Shown piece by piece: positions 45,179 through 53,825 of a stretch of DNA of 64,000 nt. The notes beneath the pieces are model-generated. The model saw nothing but the letters and a program-made list of their open reading frames with translations. It was not told the origin of the DNA and ran no database searches. The first letter of the stretch is position 1; each line of letters starts with the position of its first letter. The DNA is from Dokdonella_A sp044227025 (lineage in GTDB: Bacteria; Pseudomonadota; Gammaproteobacteria; Xanthomonadales; Rhodanobacteraceae), in the NCBI RefSeq assembly GCF_044227025.1, contig NZ_JBGAFX010000003.1, positions 186,001 to 250,000 of the forward strand, in the 5' to 3' direction. The position numbers and the translations under genes were made by a program.

Positions 45179-45736
45179 ATGAGCGATGGGTCGCCGGGCA
45201 ACGAGACGCGCGCGCGCCATTGGGACGCGCTCGCCGCAGTGATTGCCGCGCTGATCGGCGTGCTCGCGCTGGTCGTGTCGGGGTACACCGCCTACCTGCA
45301 GCGCACCCAGGTACGCGCGCAGGTGTGGCCGTATCTGATGCTGGCCAACTACGACTCCGAATCGTCCATCAAGCTGCTCAACAAGGGGGTCGGTCCGGCG
45401 ATCGTCAAGAGCATGCAGGTTCGCATCGATGGCAAGCCGCAGCACACCTGGCGCGAGGTGGTCACGGCGCTCGGTGTCGAGCGCTTCGCGCTGCGCACAT
45501 CGACGATCAGCGAAAACGTCCTCAGCGGCGGCGAAGTGGTGCCGATGCTGGTGTTCGACGGCGCCGATTCGTACCGCCAGTATCGCAAGGCCCAAGCGCA
45601 CCGCGCCGCCGTCGAGATCTGCTATTGCTCGACCCTGGAGGAGTGCTGGCTGTACGTCGACGACGATGCGCGAGCGATGCGGACACCCGTCGACACCTGT
45701 GCGGCGGTGCCGCCGACCGAAGCCTTTGCCGATTGA
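45179..45736 (+). CDS. Unknown protein with one N-terminal membrane anchor, between prpB and prpC
   Basis: 185 aa, family not recognised. One strong hydrophobic segment (about residues 16-37) is followed by a soluble domain of about 145 residues predicted outside the cytoplasm by the Lys/Arg pattern (weak). A cysteine cluster EICYCSTLEECWLYV is near residue 150, with another Cys near the end. It starts 2 nt after the prpB stop and ends 43 nt before prpC, so it should be expressed with the methylcitrate enzymes. It is not a pathway enzyme known to me. Codon use and GC content match its neighbours, so there is no sign of recent insertion. Confidence 0.75.
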   Translation: MSDGSPGNETRARHWDALAAVIAALIGVLALVVSGYTAYLQRTQVRAQVWPYLMLANYDSESSIKLLNKGVGPAIVKSMQVRIDGKPQHTWREVVTALGVERFALRTSTISENVLSGGEVVPMLVFDGADSYRQYRKAQAHRAAVEICYCSTLEECWLYVDDDARAMRTPVDTCAAVPPTEAFAD

Positions 45737-45779
45737 TGCGCGGCCGCGCCCGAACAACGAACATGACCGAGGGAACACC

Positions 45780-46931
45780 ATGACCGACACCGCCACGCCG
45801 TTCAAACCCAAGAAGTCCGTCGCCCTGTCCGGCGTCGCTGCCGGCAACACGGCGCTGTGCACGGTCGGTCGCAGTGGCAACGACCTGCACTACCGTGGCT
45901 ACGACATCCTCGATGTTGCGACGACCTGCGAGTTCGAGGAGATCGCCCATCTGCTCGTGCACGGCAAGTTGCCCAATCGCGCCGAGCTCGCCGGCTACAA
46001 GGCGAAGCTGAGGGCGTTGCGCGGCATTCCGGCGTCGGTCAAGGCAGTGCTGGAACAGCTTCCCGCGTCGGCGCACCCGATGGACGTCATGCGCACGGCG
46101 GTGTCCGCGCTCGGCTGCGCGCTGCCGGAGAAGGACGACCACAACCATCCCGGTGCGCGCGACATCGCCGACCGCCTGATGGCTTCGCTCGGCAGCATCC
46201 TGCTGTACTGGTACCACTACGCGGTGAATGGCAAGCGCATCGAGGTGGAAACCGACGACGACTCGATCGGCGGCCATTTCCTGCACCTGCTGCACGGTGA
46301 AAAACCGCGCGATTCGTGGGTGCGCGCGATGCACACCTCGCTGATCCTCTACGCCGAGCACGAGTTCAATGCCTCGACCTTCACGGCGCGAGTGGTCGCC
46401 GGCACCGGCAGCGACATGTACTCGGCGATCGCCGGCGCGATCGGCGCGCTGCGCGGTCCCAAGCACGGTGGCGCCAACGAAGTCGCGTTCGAGATCCAGA
46501 AGCGCTACGACTCGCCGGACGAAGCCGAGGCGGACATTCGCGCGCGCGTCGAGCGCAAGGAAGTCGTGATCGGTTTTGGCCATCCGGTCTACACGGTCAG
46601 CGATCCGCGCAACAAGGTCATCAAGGAAGTCGCGCGCGAGCTGTCGGCGGAGCAGAACAACATGAAGATGTTCGACATCGCCGAGCGGCTCGAGTCCACC
46701 ATGTGGGACATCAAGAAGATGTTCCCGAACCTCGACTGGTTCAGCGCAGTCAGCTACCACATGTTGGGCGTGCCGACCGCGATGTTCACGCCGCTGTTCG
46801 TGATTTCGCGCACTTCGGGCTGGAGCGCGCACGTGATCGAGCAGCGCATCGACGGCAAGATCATCCGGCCGAGCGCGAACTACATCGGCCCCGAGGATTT
46901 GCGCTTCGTGGCGATCGACCAGCGCGGGTAG
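45780..46931 (+). CDS. prpC: 2-methylcitrate synthase
   Basis: 383 aa. It condenses propionyl-CoA with oxaloacetate to 2-methylcitrate. It is in the citrate synthase superfamily and has the short PrpC form without the N-terminal extension of GltA. Catalytic blocks: GPKHGGANEVAFE, VIGFGHPVYTVSDPRN and LDWFSAVSYHMLGVP followed by RTSGWSAHVIEQR. Start ATG 45780 has SD GAGGGAAC; the longer open frame is a shadow. It belongs with prpB upstream and acnD-prpF about 6.9 kb downstream. Confidence 0.94.
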   Translation: MTDTATPFKPKKSVALSGVAAGNTALCTVGRSGNDLHYRGYDILDVATTCEFEEIAHLLVHGKLPNRAELAGYKAKLRALRGIPASVKAVLEQLPASAHPMDVMRTAVSALGCALPEKDDHNHPGARDIADRLMASLGSILLYWYHYAVNGKRIEVETDDDSIGGHFLHLLHGEKPRDSWVRAMHTSLILYAEHEFNASTFTARVVAGTGSDMYSAIAGAIGALRGPKHGGANEVAFEIQKRYDSPDEAEADIRARVERKEVVIGFGHPVYTVSDPRNKVIKEVARELSAEQNNMKMFDIAERLESTMWDIKKMFPNLDWFSAVSYHMLGVPTAMFTPLFVISRTSGWSAHVIEQRIDGKIIRPSANYIGPEDLRFVAIDQRG

Positions 46932-47049
46932 CCGGCTTGTCCGGAATGTGCGTTCCTTGCCCGTTCCAGCCTCCGTGGGATGTCAATGTTGCGGGCCAAA
47001 TCATCCGCCTGCGCACGCTGGCGGGCGATTTTCCCGGCGTTCCGCCCTT

Positions 47050-47065
47050 TGGCATCCCGTTTGCA
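47050..47065 (+). promoter_or_regulatory. Sigma-54 (RpoN) promoter upstream of the first tandem paralogue
   Basis: TGGCAT-CCCGT-TTGCA. The -24 GG (47051-47052) and -12 GC (47063-47064) are exactly 10 nt apart and both half-sites are near consensus (TGGCAC...TTGCA). Initiation near 47076 leaves about 25 nt to the ATG at 47101, with SD CAGGAGAA. An enhancer-binding activator would be needed; none is encoded nearby. Confidence 0.6.
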
Positions 47066-47100
47066 TCATCTTTCGCAGGACAGGCGTCAGGAGAACTGCG

Positions 47101-47598
47101 ATGGCCGACGACGGAATGCTGGGTGGACGGGAAGAGTGCCTCTATTCGAAGACCGAGGCCGGGCGCGCCGAGATCCAGACGCGCGCCCACAAATTGTCAC
47201 GATTGCTGCGATCGATCCTGCTGCTCGTCGATGGTTCGCGTGATGCGGCGACACTGCGCAGGATGGCCGCGGATCTGCATGCGCCAGCGGATGCGCTTGA
47301 ACAGCTGGCCGCGCTGGGACTGATCCGCAACGTCCACGCGCTCTCCGAGGCGGCGGCCGCGCGGCCTTCGTCAGTGATTTCGCAGCGATTTCGCACCGTC
47401 AGCAGCCTGATGACCGCGGCCGTGCATGAGCATCTCGGCCTGCTCGGATTCTTCATGCAGATCAAGATCGAGCGTTGCGCCGACATGACCGAACTCGAAG
47501 CCCTGCTTCCCGACGTGGGTGAGGCGGTCGCCAAGGCACGCGGTTTCGATTGTGCGCGGCAGTGGGAGCGCGGCATCCGCGTAGCCCTCGCCAGCTGA
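47101..47598 (+). CDS. Unknown protein, first of two tandem paralogues
   Basis: 165 aa, soluble, no signal. The N-terminal part (about 15-80) has the pattern YSKTEAGRAEI, LLRSILLLVDGSRD and LHAPADALEQLAALGLI, which looks like a small winged-helix-type module. After an Ala-rich linker, the C-terminal part (100-165) has a helical GLLGFFMQIKIERCADMTELEALLPDVGEAVAKA. The next gene shares both parts in the same order. ATG 47101 has SD CAGGAGAA and lies behind a sigma-54-type promoter; upstream open frame to 46948 is not supported. Function unknown. Confidence 0.75.
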   Translation: MADDGMLGGREECLYSKTEAGRAEIQTRAHKLSRLLRSILLLVDGSRDAATLRRMAADLHAPADALEQLAALGLIRNVHALSEAAAARPSSVISQRFRTVSSLMTAAVHEHLGLLGFFMQIKIERCADMTELEALLPDVGEAVAKARGFDCARQWERGIRVALAS

Positions 47599-47748
47599 CC
47601 GCCGGTATTGACAGCGCGCGCCTGACGAACACACTTGGGACTTGCGGGACCGAAAACGTGGTTCTTCCTGCAATGGCACTGGCTCGATGAATACTTGACG
47701 CGCGGATGCGCGTCGCGAAACTGATACTTCACCGATCGGGGTAACAAG

Positions 47749-48240
47749 GTGCCAATCACTCAGATGTACCGCAAGACCGCCAGCGGGCGTGCTGAAATCA
47801 GTACACGCCAGAACAAGCTTGCATCGCCGCTCCGCTCGCTGTTGCTGCTCGTCGACGGGCAGCGCGACATGAGCCAGCTTCGCCACGTGGCAGCCACGTT
47901 GCATGCCCCATCGGACGCGATCGACAGGCTCGTCGAACTGGGTCTGATTACCACCGCAGCGAACGAGCCGACCGGACCTGAATCGGCGAGCATTGCCGAG
48001 GGCGTATCGGGGCCGTCCGAGGCCGCGCTGCGCTACATGACGCTGAGCGGCCTGATGTCCGAAGGCGTGCGCGAGTATCTCGGCCTGCGCGGGTTCATGA
48101 CGCAGCTCAAGATCGAACGCGCTTCGAACGAAGACGAACTCCTCGCGCTGCTCCCGGACGTGGCCGCAGCGATCGCGAAGGCGCGCAACGTCGAATTCGC
48201 CCGGGAGTGGGAACGCCTCGTGCGCAGCTCGCTCCGCTGA
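47749..48240 (+). CDS. Unknown protein, second of two tandem paralogues
   Basis: 163 aa. Clearly homologous to the gene 150 nt upstream: YRKTASGRAEI, LRSLLLLVDGQRD, LHAPSDAIDRLVELGLI, then LGLRGFMTQLKIERA and LLALLPDVAAAIAKARN. The start is GTG 47749, supported by GGGG seven bases upstream; ATG 47764 is an alternative. TTGACA at 47608-47613 in the spacer lacks a good -10, so it may share the upstream sigma-54 transcript. The two proteins may form a heteromer. Function unknown. Confidence 0.75.
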   Translation: MPITQMYRKTASGRAEISTRQNKLASPLRSLLLLVDGQRDMSQLRHVAATLHAPSDAIDRLVELGLITTAANEPTGPESASIAEGVSGPSEAALRYMTLSGLMSEGVREYLGLRGFMTQLKIERASNEDELLALLPDVAAAIAKARNVEFAREWERLVRSSLR

Positions 48241-48248
48241 CTTCGAGC

Positions 48249-48857
48249 TCAGTACGATTCTTCCTGCAACACCTTCTGCACCGCGGGATCGGCCTCCATG
48301 CGGTCCATGAACGTCGCGAGATGGTCGAGTCCGGACAGATCGACCTGCTGACCCTTGGCCCAGCGCAGGGTCACGAACAGGTAAGGATCCGCTATCGAGC
48401 GCATCCCGGCGATCCAGTCATTGTCCGCGAGCTGCGCATCGGCGCGCGCGAACAGTGCGCGCAGTGAAGTCTTCGCGTTTTCCTTGGTCTTCTCGATCAT
48501 CGTCGCATCCGCGAGATAGGCGGTTGCGCCGAACAGTGGCTTGAACGCCGGATGCACATCGGAGTTCACGAACGCGAGCCAGCGGTTCACCTCCGCACGC
48601 CCCTTCGGCGTGCCGTCGCCTCCCAGCTTCGCTTCGGGAAAGGTGTCGGCCAGGTAGTTGAGGATCGCCGCGTTCTGGGTCAGCACCCAGCCGTCGACCT
48701 CGAGCACCGGTACGGCGCCGGCGGGATTGATCGCCCTGAAGGCCGGCATCGCGCGCTCCTCGCGGCTCAGCCGTTGCGTCTCGTACGGCTTGCCGATCCA
48801 TTCCAGCACGATGTGGTCGGCGCTGGCGCAGGTGTTGGGCGAGTAGTACAGCTTCAT
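48249..48857 (-). CDS. Glutathione S-transferase, beta class
   Basis: 202 aa. The N-terminal thioredoxin-like domain (1-80) starts KLYYSPNTCASADHIVLEW, with Cys10 at the position used by bacterial beta-class GSTs; the GSH-binding segment is GAVPVLEVDGWVLTQNAAI. The C-terminal helical domain (about 90-202) has the N-capping-type DNDWIAGMRSIADPYLF. It conjugates or reduces electrophiles with glutathione; substrate unknown. Start ATG 48857; the longer open frame is unsupported. Convergent with the second paralogue, stops 8 nt apart. Confidence 0.92.
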   Translation of the reverse strand: MKLYYSPNTCASADHIVLEWIGKPYETQRLSREERAMPAFRAINPAGAVPVLEVDGWVLTQNAAILNYLADTFPEAKLGGDGTPKGRAEVNRWLAFVNSDVHPAFKPLFGATAYLADATMIEKTKENAKTSLRALFARADAQLADNDWIAGMRSIADPYLFVTLRWAKGQQVDLSGLDHLATFMDRMEADPAVQKVLQEESY

Positions 48858-48962
48858 GGGAACTCCATTCGGGTGGCCGGATCCCTCATGCTGGTGGCCG
48901 CGCGCGCGCGATGCAAGGCGCAATGGGCGACTGCGCGGAAACAGTGCGTTCGCGCAGGCGCG

Positions 48963-49706
48963 TCAGTGGATGGATTCGAAGCGCACATTCTGGATCGCAT
49001 ACGAGCGCCAGTCGCGATAGTCGAAATGCCACCATTCGGTTTCGAACACGCTGAAACCCTCCGCTTCCATGTGCCGGCGCAGCAGGTCGCGGCGTGCGAG
49101 CGCCGCCGGATCTCCGCCGCTGTAGGTCGGCCAGGCCCGTTCGGACATCTCGTCGTACAGGCTTGGCATCTCGACGGCGCGCCCGCTGTGCAATTCGTAC
49201 AGGGTCAGATCTACGGCACAACCGCGGTTGTGCCGCGAACCTTTGGCGGGATCGGCGACATAGGCGTGCTTGTCGACAGGCGTCGCGTCCCAGAACAGGC
49301 GCGTCACGTACCACGGCCGATAGGCGTCATGTACCAGCAGTCCATAACCGGCAGCGGCGAGTGCGCGCTGCACGCGCACGAGCGCCTCGGCCGCAGGACG
49401 CTGCAGGAACGCGCGCGCCTGGCTGTACAGCGGCGTGCCGAGGAAGTTGTGGGCGGTCGCATAGCGGATGTCGAGCCGGATGCCCGGATCGAGCCGGACC
49501 AGCTCGGTGAGGTCGCTCGGCTTGAACTCGCCGGATTCGATCGGCGGCGTCGCGGCGAGCGCGATCGGCAGCAGCTCTGGCACCGGTCGCACCGGCGTGG
49601 TGCGGAAGTACGCCGGACCCGCATCCTCGTGCTGCCGCGCAGGCGAAGAGGTGCAGCCGCACAGCGCGAGCGCGGAGGAGAACAGGACTGTGCGCAATGG
49701 ACGCAT
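48963..49706 (-). CDS. ddpX: D-alanyl-D-alanine dipeptidase, VanX/DdpX type, lipoprotein
   Basis: 247 aa, peptidase family M15D. The N-terminus has a short hydrophobic stretch ending LALCGC, a plausible lipobox with Cys18, so it is probably membrane-anchored in the periplasm. Active-site elements: HDAYRPW with the conserved Arg; SRHNRGCAVDLTLYE with zinc ligands His and Asp; and ETEWWHFDYRDW with catalytic Glu and zinc His. It cleaves D-Ala-D-Ala from cell-wall turnover. There is no vanHA nearby, so a resistance role is unlikely. Confidence 0.92.
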   Translation of the reverse strand: MRPLRTVLFSSALALCGCTSSPARQHEDAGPAYFRTTPVRPVPELLPIALAATPPIESGEFKPSDLTELVRLDPGIRLDIRYATAHNFLGTPLYSQARAFLQRPAAEALVRVQRALAAAGYGLLVHDAYRPWYVTRLFWDATPVDKHAYVADPAKGSRHNRGCAVDLTLYELHSGRAVEMPSLYDEMSERAWPTYSGGDPAALARRDLLRRHMEAEGFSVFETEWWHFDYRDWRSYAIQNVRFESIH

Positions 49707-49786
49707 TGGCCTTCCTCGAGGGTGGATGATGGCGTGGCGTGCGCAGACTTCGTTGTCGCTGCAAACCAGGCGCAGGGATACGGCCG

Positions 49787-51799
49787 CTACAGCATCGCCG
49801 CCAGCCGCGTGCCCTGGTCGATCGCTCGCTTCGCGTCGAGTTCGGCCGCGACGTCGGCGCCACCGATCAGATGAGCCGTCACGCCAGACGCGACGACTTC
49901 GGCGTGCAGTGCGCGGTTCGGCTCCTGGCCGGCGCAGACCACGACGGTATCCACCGGCAGCACCTGCATGTCATCACCGATGCGTATGTGCAGGCCTTCG
50001 TCGTCGATGCGTTCGTAGGTGACTCCACCTAGCATCGTCACGCGTTTTGCGGCGAGCGTTGCGCGATGGACCCAGCCACTGGTTTTGTTTAGGCGCTTGC
50101 CGGGCCTGCCCGGCGTGCGTTGCAGCAACCAGACCTGGCGTGCAGGCGCTTCCGGCGCGGGTTTCACCAGGCCGGCGCGCGCGGCGAGCGTCGTGTCGAT
50201 GCCCCATTCTCGGGTCCAGCGGGCAACGTCCGTGCTTGGCGACGGCGCCGGTTCGACCAGGAATTCGGCAACATCGAAACCGATGCCGCCAGCACCGATG
50301 ATCGCGACCTTCGCGCCGACCTGCGCGCCGTTCAGCAGCACGTCGAGATAGCTGACGACATTGGGTCGTTCGCTGCCGGGAATCGAGGCCGCACGCGGAG
50401 TCACGCCGGTCGCAATCACGACGTCGTCGAACCCGCACAGCAGCGCCGGCGTCGCGCGCGTGCCGAGGCGCAACTGCACGCCGGTCTGCTCGATGCGGCG
50501 GCCGTAGTAGCGCAGGGTTTCGTGGAACTCCTCCTTGCCGGGAACGCGCTTGGCCATGTTGAACTGGCCGCCGATCCCGTTCGATTGTTCGAACAGCGTG
50601 ACCGCGTGTCCGCGCTCGGCCAGCGTCGTCGCGCAGGCAAGTCCGGCCGGCCCGGCGCCGACGACCGCGATGCGCTTCTTCACCGCGGCCGGGGCGATGA
50701 CGAGTTCGGTTTCATGGCAAGCGCGCGGATTGACGAGGCAGCTTGCGCGCCGGTTCTCGAACACATGGTCGAGACAGGCCTGGTTGCAGGCGATGCAGGT
50801 GTTGATGTCGGCGCTGCGATCCTCGCGTGCCTTGCGCACCCAGTCCGGGTCGGCCAGCAGCGGGCGCGCCATCGACACCATGTCGGCGTCGCCGTCGCGG
50901 AGGATGCGCTCGGCGACTTCGGGCATGTTGATGCGGTTGGTCGTCACCAGCGGAATCCCGATTTCCTGTTTCATGCGCCGCGTGACCCAGGCAAAACCCG
51001 CTCGCGGCACGCTGGTCACGATCGTCGGAATGCGCGCCTCGTGCCAGCCGATGCCGGTGTTGATGAGGGTCGCGCCGGCGCCTTCGATCTTCCTTGCAAG
51101 GGTGACGATCTCGTCCCAGGCCTGGCCGCGTTCGACCAGATCGAGCATCGACAGGCGATAGATGATGATGAACTCGCGCCCGACCGCCTCGCGCATGCGG
51201 CGCACGATCTCGACCGGGAAGCGCTGGCGCTTTTCGAGCGAGCCGCCCCAGTCGTCCTCGCGCTGGTTGGTGCGCTCGGTCAGGAACTGGTTGATGAGGT
51301 AACCCTCCGAGCCCATCACTTCCACGCCGTCGTAGCCGGCGTCCTGCGCCTTGCGCGCGCAGTTGACGAAGTCGTTGATCGTTCGCTCGACGCCGCCGGC
51401 CGACAGCGCGCGCGGCGTGAACGGCGTGATCGGCGACTTGATCCGGGATGGCGCGACCGACAGCGGCTGGTAGCCGTAGCGGCCCGCATGCAGGATCTGC
51501 AGGCAGATGCGCCCGCCCTCGGCATGAACTGCGCTGGTGATCTTCCGGTGCGGCGCGACCTGCCACGGCATCGACAGGCGGCTGCCGAACGGCGTCAGCC
51601 AGCCGCGCATGTTCGGCGCGAAACCGCCGGTAACCATCAACCCGACGCCGCCGCGCGCGCGTTCGGCGAAATACGCGGCGAGCTTGTCGAAGTCGCGCGC
51701 GTGGTCCTCAAGCCCGGTATGCATCGAGCCCATCAACACGCGGTTCGGCAGGGTCGCGAAGCCGAGGTCGAGCGGAGTGAACAGGGACGGGTAGCGCAC
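49787..51799 (-). CDS. fadH: NADPH-dependent 2,4-dienoyl-CoA reductase
   Basis: 670 aa. It reduces 2,4-dienoyl-CoA during beta-oxidation of unsaturated fatty acids. The N-terminal FMN TIM barrel of the old-yellow-enzyme family has RYPSLFTPLDLGFATLPNR, MGSMHTGLED and GYDGVEVMGSEGYLINQF. The [4Fe-4S] motif CIACNQAC then a Cys 12 residues on lies near residue 335. The FAD/NADPH part has GAGPAGLACATTLAERGH and AIIGAGGIGFDVAEFL. GTG 51799 with SD AGGA gives the E. coli-like N-terminus; the longer frame would need a TTG. Confidence 0.95.
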   Translation of the reverse strand: MRYPSLFTPLDLGFATLPNRVLMGSMHTGLEDHARDFDKLAAYFAERARGGVGLMVTGGFAPNMRGWLTPFGSRLSMPWQVAPHRKITSAVHAEGGRICLQILHAGRYGYQPLSVAPSRIKSPITPFTPRALSAGGVERTINDFVNCARKAQDAGYDGVEVMGSEGYLINQFLTERTNQREDDWGGSLEKRQRFPVEIVRRMREAVGREFIIIYRLSMLDLVERGQAWDEIVTLARKIEGAGATLINTGIGWHEARIPTIVTSVPRAGFAWVTRRMKQEIGIPLVTTNRINMPEVAERILRDGDADMVSMARPLLADPDWVRKAREDRSADINTCIACNQACLDHVFENRRASCLVNPRACHETELVIAPAAVKKRIAVVGAGPAGLACATTLAERGHAVTLFEQSNGIGGQFNMAKRVPGKEEFHETLRYYGRRIEQTGVQLRLGTRATPALLCGFDDVVIATGVTPRAASIPGSERPNVVSYLDVLLNGAQVGAKVAIIGAGGIGFDVAEFLVEPAPSPSTDVARWTREWGIDTTLAARAGLVKPAPEAPARQVWLLQRTPGRPGKRLNKTSGWVHRATLAAKRVTMLGGVTYERIDDEGLHIRIGDDMQVLPVDTVVVCAGQEPNRALHAEVVASGVTAHLIGGADVAAELDAKRAIDQGTRLAAML

Positions 51800-52082
51800 G
51801 GGCAGTCCTGATGATTCAAACGACCGTATGAAGATGCCCGGAATGTGCTCCGGGGACAAGCGACGTGTCGCTGCACGCTGCTGCGGCTGTTGGCGCCGGC
51901 GAAACGGCGCTCCCTTCGCACCGAGTGCGCGGAGGTTCTTCCATCGCGTCGAGTCGGCGAGTTTTCGCGAAGTCGAAATGCCCGACGACCGCTGGGCCGG
52001 CAGTCGCCGCCGTGACCGCGTCCGCGTTCACCGCATCGACGCATGGGGCATAGTTCGCGTCTCCCGAACGAGGCATGGAAAC

Positions 52083-53630
52083 ATGCGCGCCCTCTGCGGA
52101 CTTGCGTTGCTCTGCTCGATGCCGGCTTGCGCGGCAGATTGCATGCGTGCCGGCGACAGCGTGTTCGGCTCCGGCTTCGAACGACCGTCCGTGCACGCCT
52201 ACTATGTCGGGCCGGGCGGTGACGACAGTGCGGATGGCAGCGCCGCGACGCCGTGGGCGACGATCCAGCATGCAGTCGATCACGTCGCCGCCGGTGACGC
52301 GGTCTGCGTGCGCGCCGGCGTCTACAACGAACTCGTGTCAGTCACGCGTTCGGGTTCGGATGCGGCAGGCCCGATCGTGCTGCAGTCCGTTCCGGGCGAT
52401 GCCGCGGTGATCGACGGCGCTGGCCTGCCGATCCCTGGCGGGCAGCATGGCCTCGTCACGCTCGCCGACGTCAGTCACGTGATCGTACGCGGGCTTGAAC
52501 TGCGCAACTATGCGACCGCTTCCACGGCGAGCGTGCCGATCGGCCTGTATGTGACCGGCGCGGGCACGCAGATTCGCCTGCAGGATAACCATATCCACGA
52601 CATCCGCACCACCGCCAACGGTTGCGCCGCGAACGCATTCGGCCTCAAGGTCGACGGCACGCGTGCGCCGGCGTCCATCAACCAACTGGTGATCGCCGGC
52701 AACGAGATCGACCACCTCGTGCTTGGTTGCAGTGAATCGTTCTCGCTCGACGGCAATGTCGAGCAGTGGACGATCAGCGGCAACCTCCTGCACGACACCA
52801 ACAACATCGCGATCGGTGCGATCGGTTTCGAGGGGGTCGCGCCGGATCCGGCATACGATCAGGCGCGCGATGGCGTCATCGACGGAAACACCATCTACAA
52901 CATCAGTTCCTATGGCAATCCCGCCTACGGCAACGAGTACGCCGCCGATGGCATCTACGTCGATGGCGGCACGCGCATCGTGATCGAGCGCAACCGCGTG
53001 CACCATGTCGATCTCGGCATCGAGGTTGCGAGCGAGCATGCCGGCCGCGCCAGCAGCGACGTCATCGTGCGCAACAACCTCGTCTACGCGGGCAATTCCG
53101 CCGGCATCTCGATCGGCGGCTACGCCGCCGGTGTCGGCGGCAGCGCGCGCGTGACGATCATCGGCAACACGCTGCTGCGCAACGACGGGGCGAATACCGG
53201 AACGGGCGAATTCCAGATCCAGTACCACGCGACCGACAACGTGTTCGCAAACAACATCGTTCACGCCGGTCCCGGTGGCGTGCTCGTCTACGCATTCAGC
53301 GGAGACACGGCGACGCCGGCGACGCTCGACCACAACCTCTACTGGTCGGACGCGGGCAGCGGAGGATCGAGCTGGACCTGGCGCGGTACGGAGTACGGCA
53401 GCCTCGACGCGTATCGCGCCGGTTCTTCACAGGACGCGCATTCGGCGTTTGCGGATCCGCAGTTCCTCGATCTCGTTGCTCCCGACATGCGTGTTGCTGC
53501 GGGTTCGCCCGCGATCGATGCGGGAAGCGATCCCGGCAACGGTCTCGCTGGCGCCGTCGATTTCGCCGGCAATCCGCGCATTGCCGGCGCGGCGATCGAT
53601 ATCGGCGCGTACGAGCGGCCGCCGTTGTAG
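52083..53630 (+). CDS. Secreted right-handed parallel beta-helix protein (DUF1565-like)
   Basis: 515 aa. The signal peptide is MRALCGLALLCSMPACA with probable cleavage before ADC. Mature residues 1-20 include DSVFGSGFERP. Then YYVGPGGDDSADGSAATPWA and a GD.VCVRAGVYNE segment, typical of DUF1565/pectate-lyase-like proteins. Multiple beta-helix rungs follow (VIVRGLELRNY, IRLQDNHIHDI, LVIAGNEIDHL, VIVRNNLVYAG and VTIIGNTLLRN), ending VDFAGNPRIAGAAIDIGAYE, a common end of such helices. Likely binds or cleaves a polysaccharide, or is a surface protein; catalytic residues are not identified. Start ATG 52083; upstream frame to 51828 lacks a signal peptide. The 283-nt gap to fadH shows nothing definite. 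Confidence 0.85.
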   Translation: MRALCGLALLCSMPACAADCMRAGDSVFGSGFERPSVHAYYVGPGGDDSADGSAATPWATIQHAVDHVAAGDAVCVRAGVYNELVSVTRSGSDAAGPIVLQSVPGDAAVIDGAGLPIPGGQHGLVTLADVSHVIVRGLELRNYATASTASVPIGLYVTGAGTQIRLQDNHIHDIRTTANGCAANAFGLKVDGTRAPASINQLVIAGNEIDHLVLGCSESFSLDGNVEQWTISGNLLHDTNNIAIGAIGFEGVAPDPAYDQARDGVIDGNTIYNISSYGNPAYGNEYAADGIYVDGGTRIVIERNRVHHVDLGIEVASEHAGRASSDVIVRNNLVYAGNSAGISIGGYAAGVGGSARVTIIGNTLLRNDGANTGTGEFQIQYHATDNVFANNIVHAGPGGVLVYAFSGDTATPATLDHNLYWSDAGSGGSSWTWRGTEYGSLDAYRAGSSQDAHSAFADPQFLDLVAPDMRVAAGSPAIDAGSDPGNGLAGAVDFAGNPRIAGAAIDIGAYERPPL

Positions 53631-53825
53631 GGCGGAGCTTGCTCCGCTGCTCCTGGCCTGAGCCGGGCAAGGTCGGCTCCAAAATGGCGGGATGTCACCT
53701 GACGTGGCCGCAACGCTCGGGCTTTTGATCCCATCTGGCACAATAGAGGTTTCCGGAAAGCTGCGGCCACGCATCGTCATGCGCGTGCCCGCGCCAGTTC
53801 CCGGACCGCCAGCCAGCGAATCGCC

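Noticed and set aside
48963..49706. Vancomycin-resistance function for the VanX-type dipeptidase
   Set aside because: No vanH or vanA-type ligase or VanRS nearby, and Gram-negative DdpX enzymes act in D-Ala-D-Ala recycling; the lipoprotein signal also fits a periplasmic role.
48552..49874. 440-codon plus-strand frame opposite gst and ddpX
   Set aside because: Both minus-strand genes have clear catalytic motifs, and the plus frame crosses their boundary, so it is a shadow.
50120..51811. 563-codon plus-strand frame opposite fadH
   Set aside because: fadH has unmistakable FMN, Fe-S and FAD motifs; the opposite frame has none.
53725..53746. TTGATC...CAATAG as a promoter before acnD
   Set aside because: Only 10 nt separate the two hexamers, too short for sigma-70, and no sigma-54 geometry is present.
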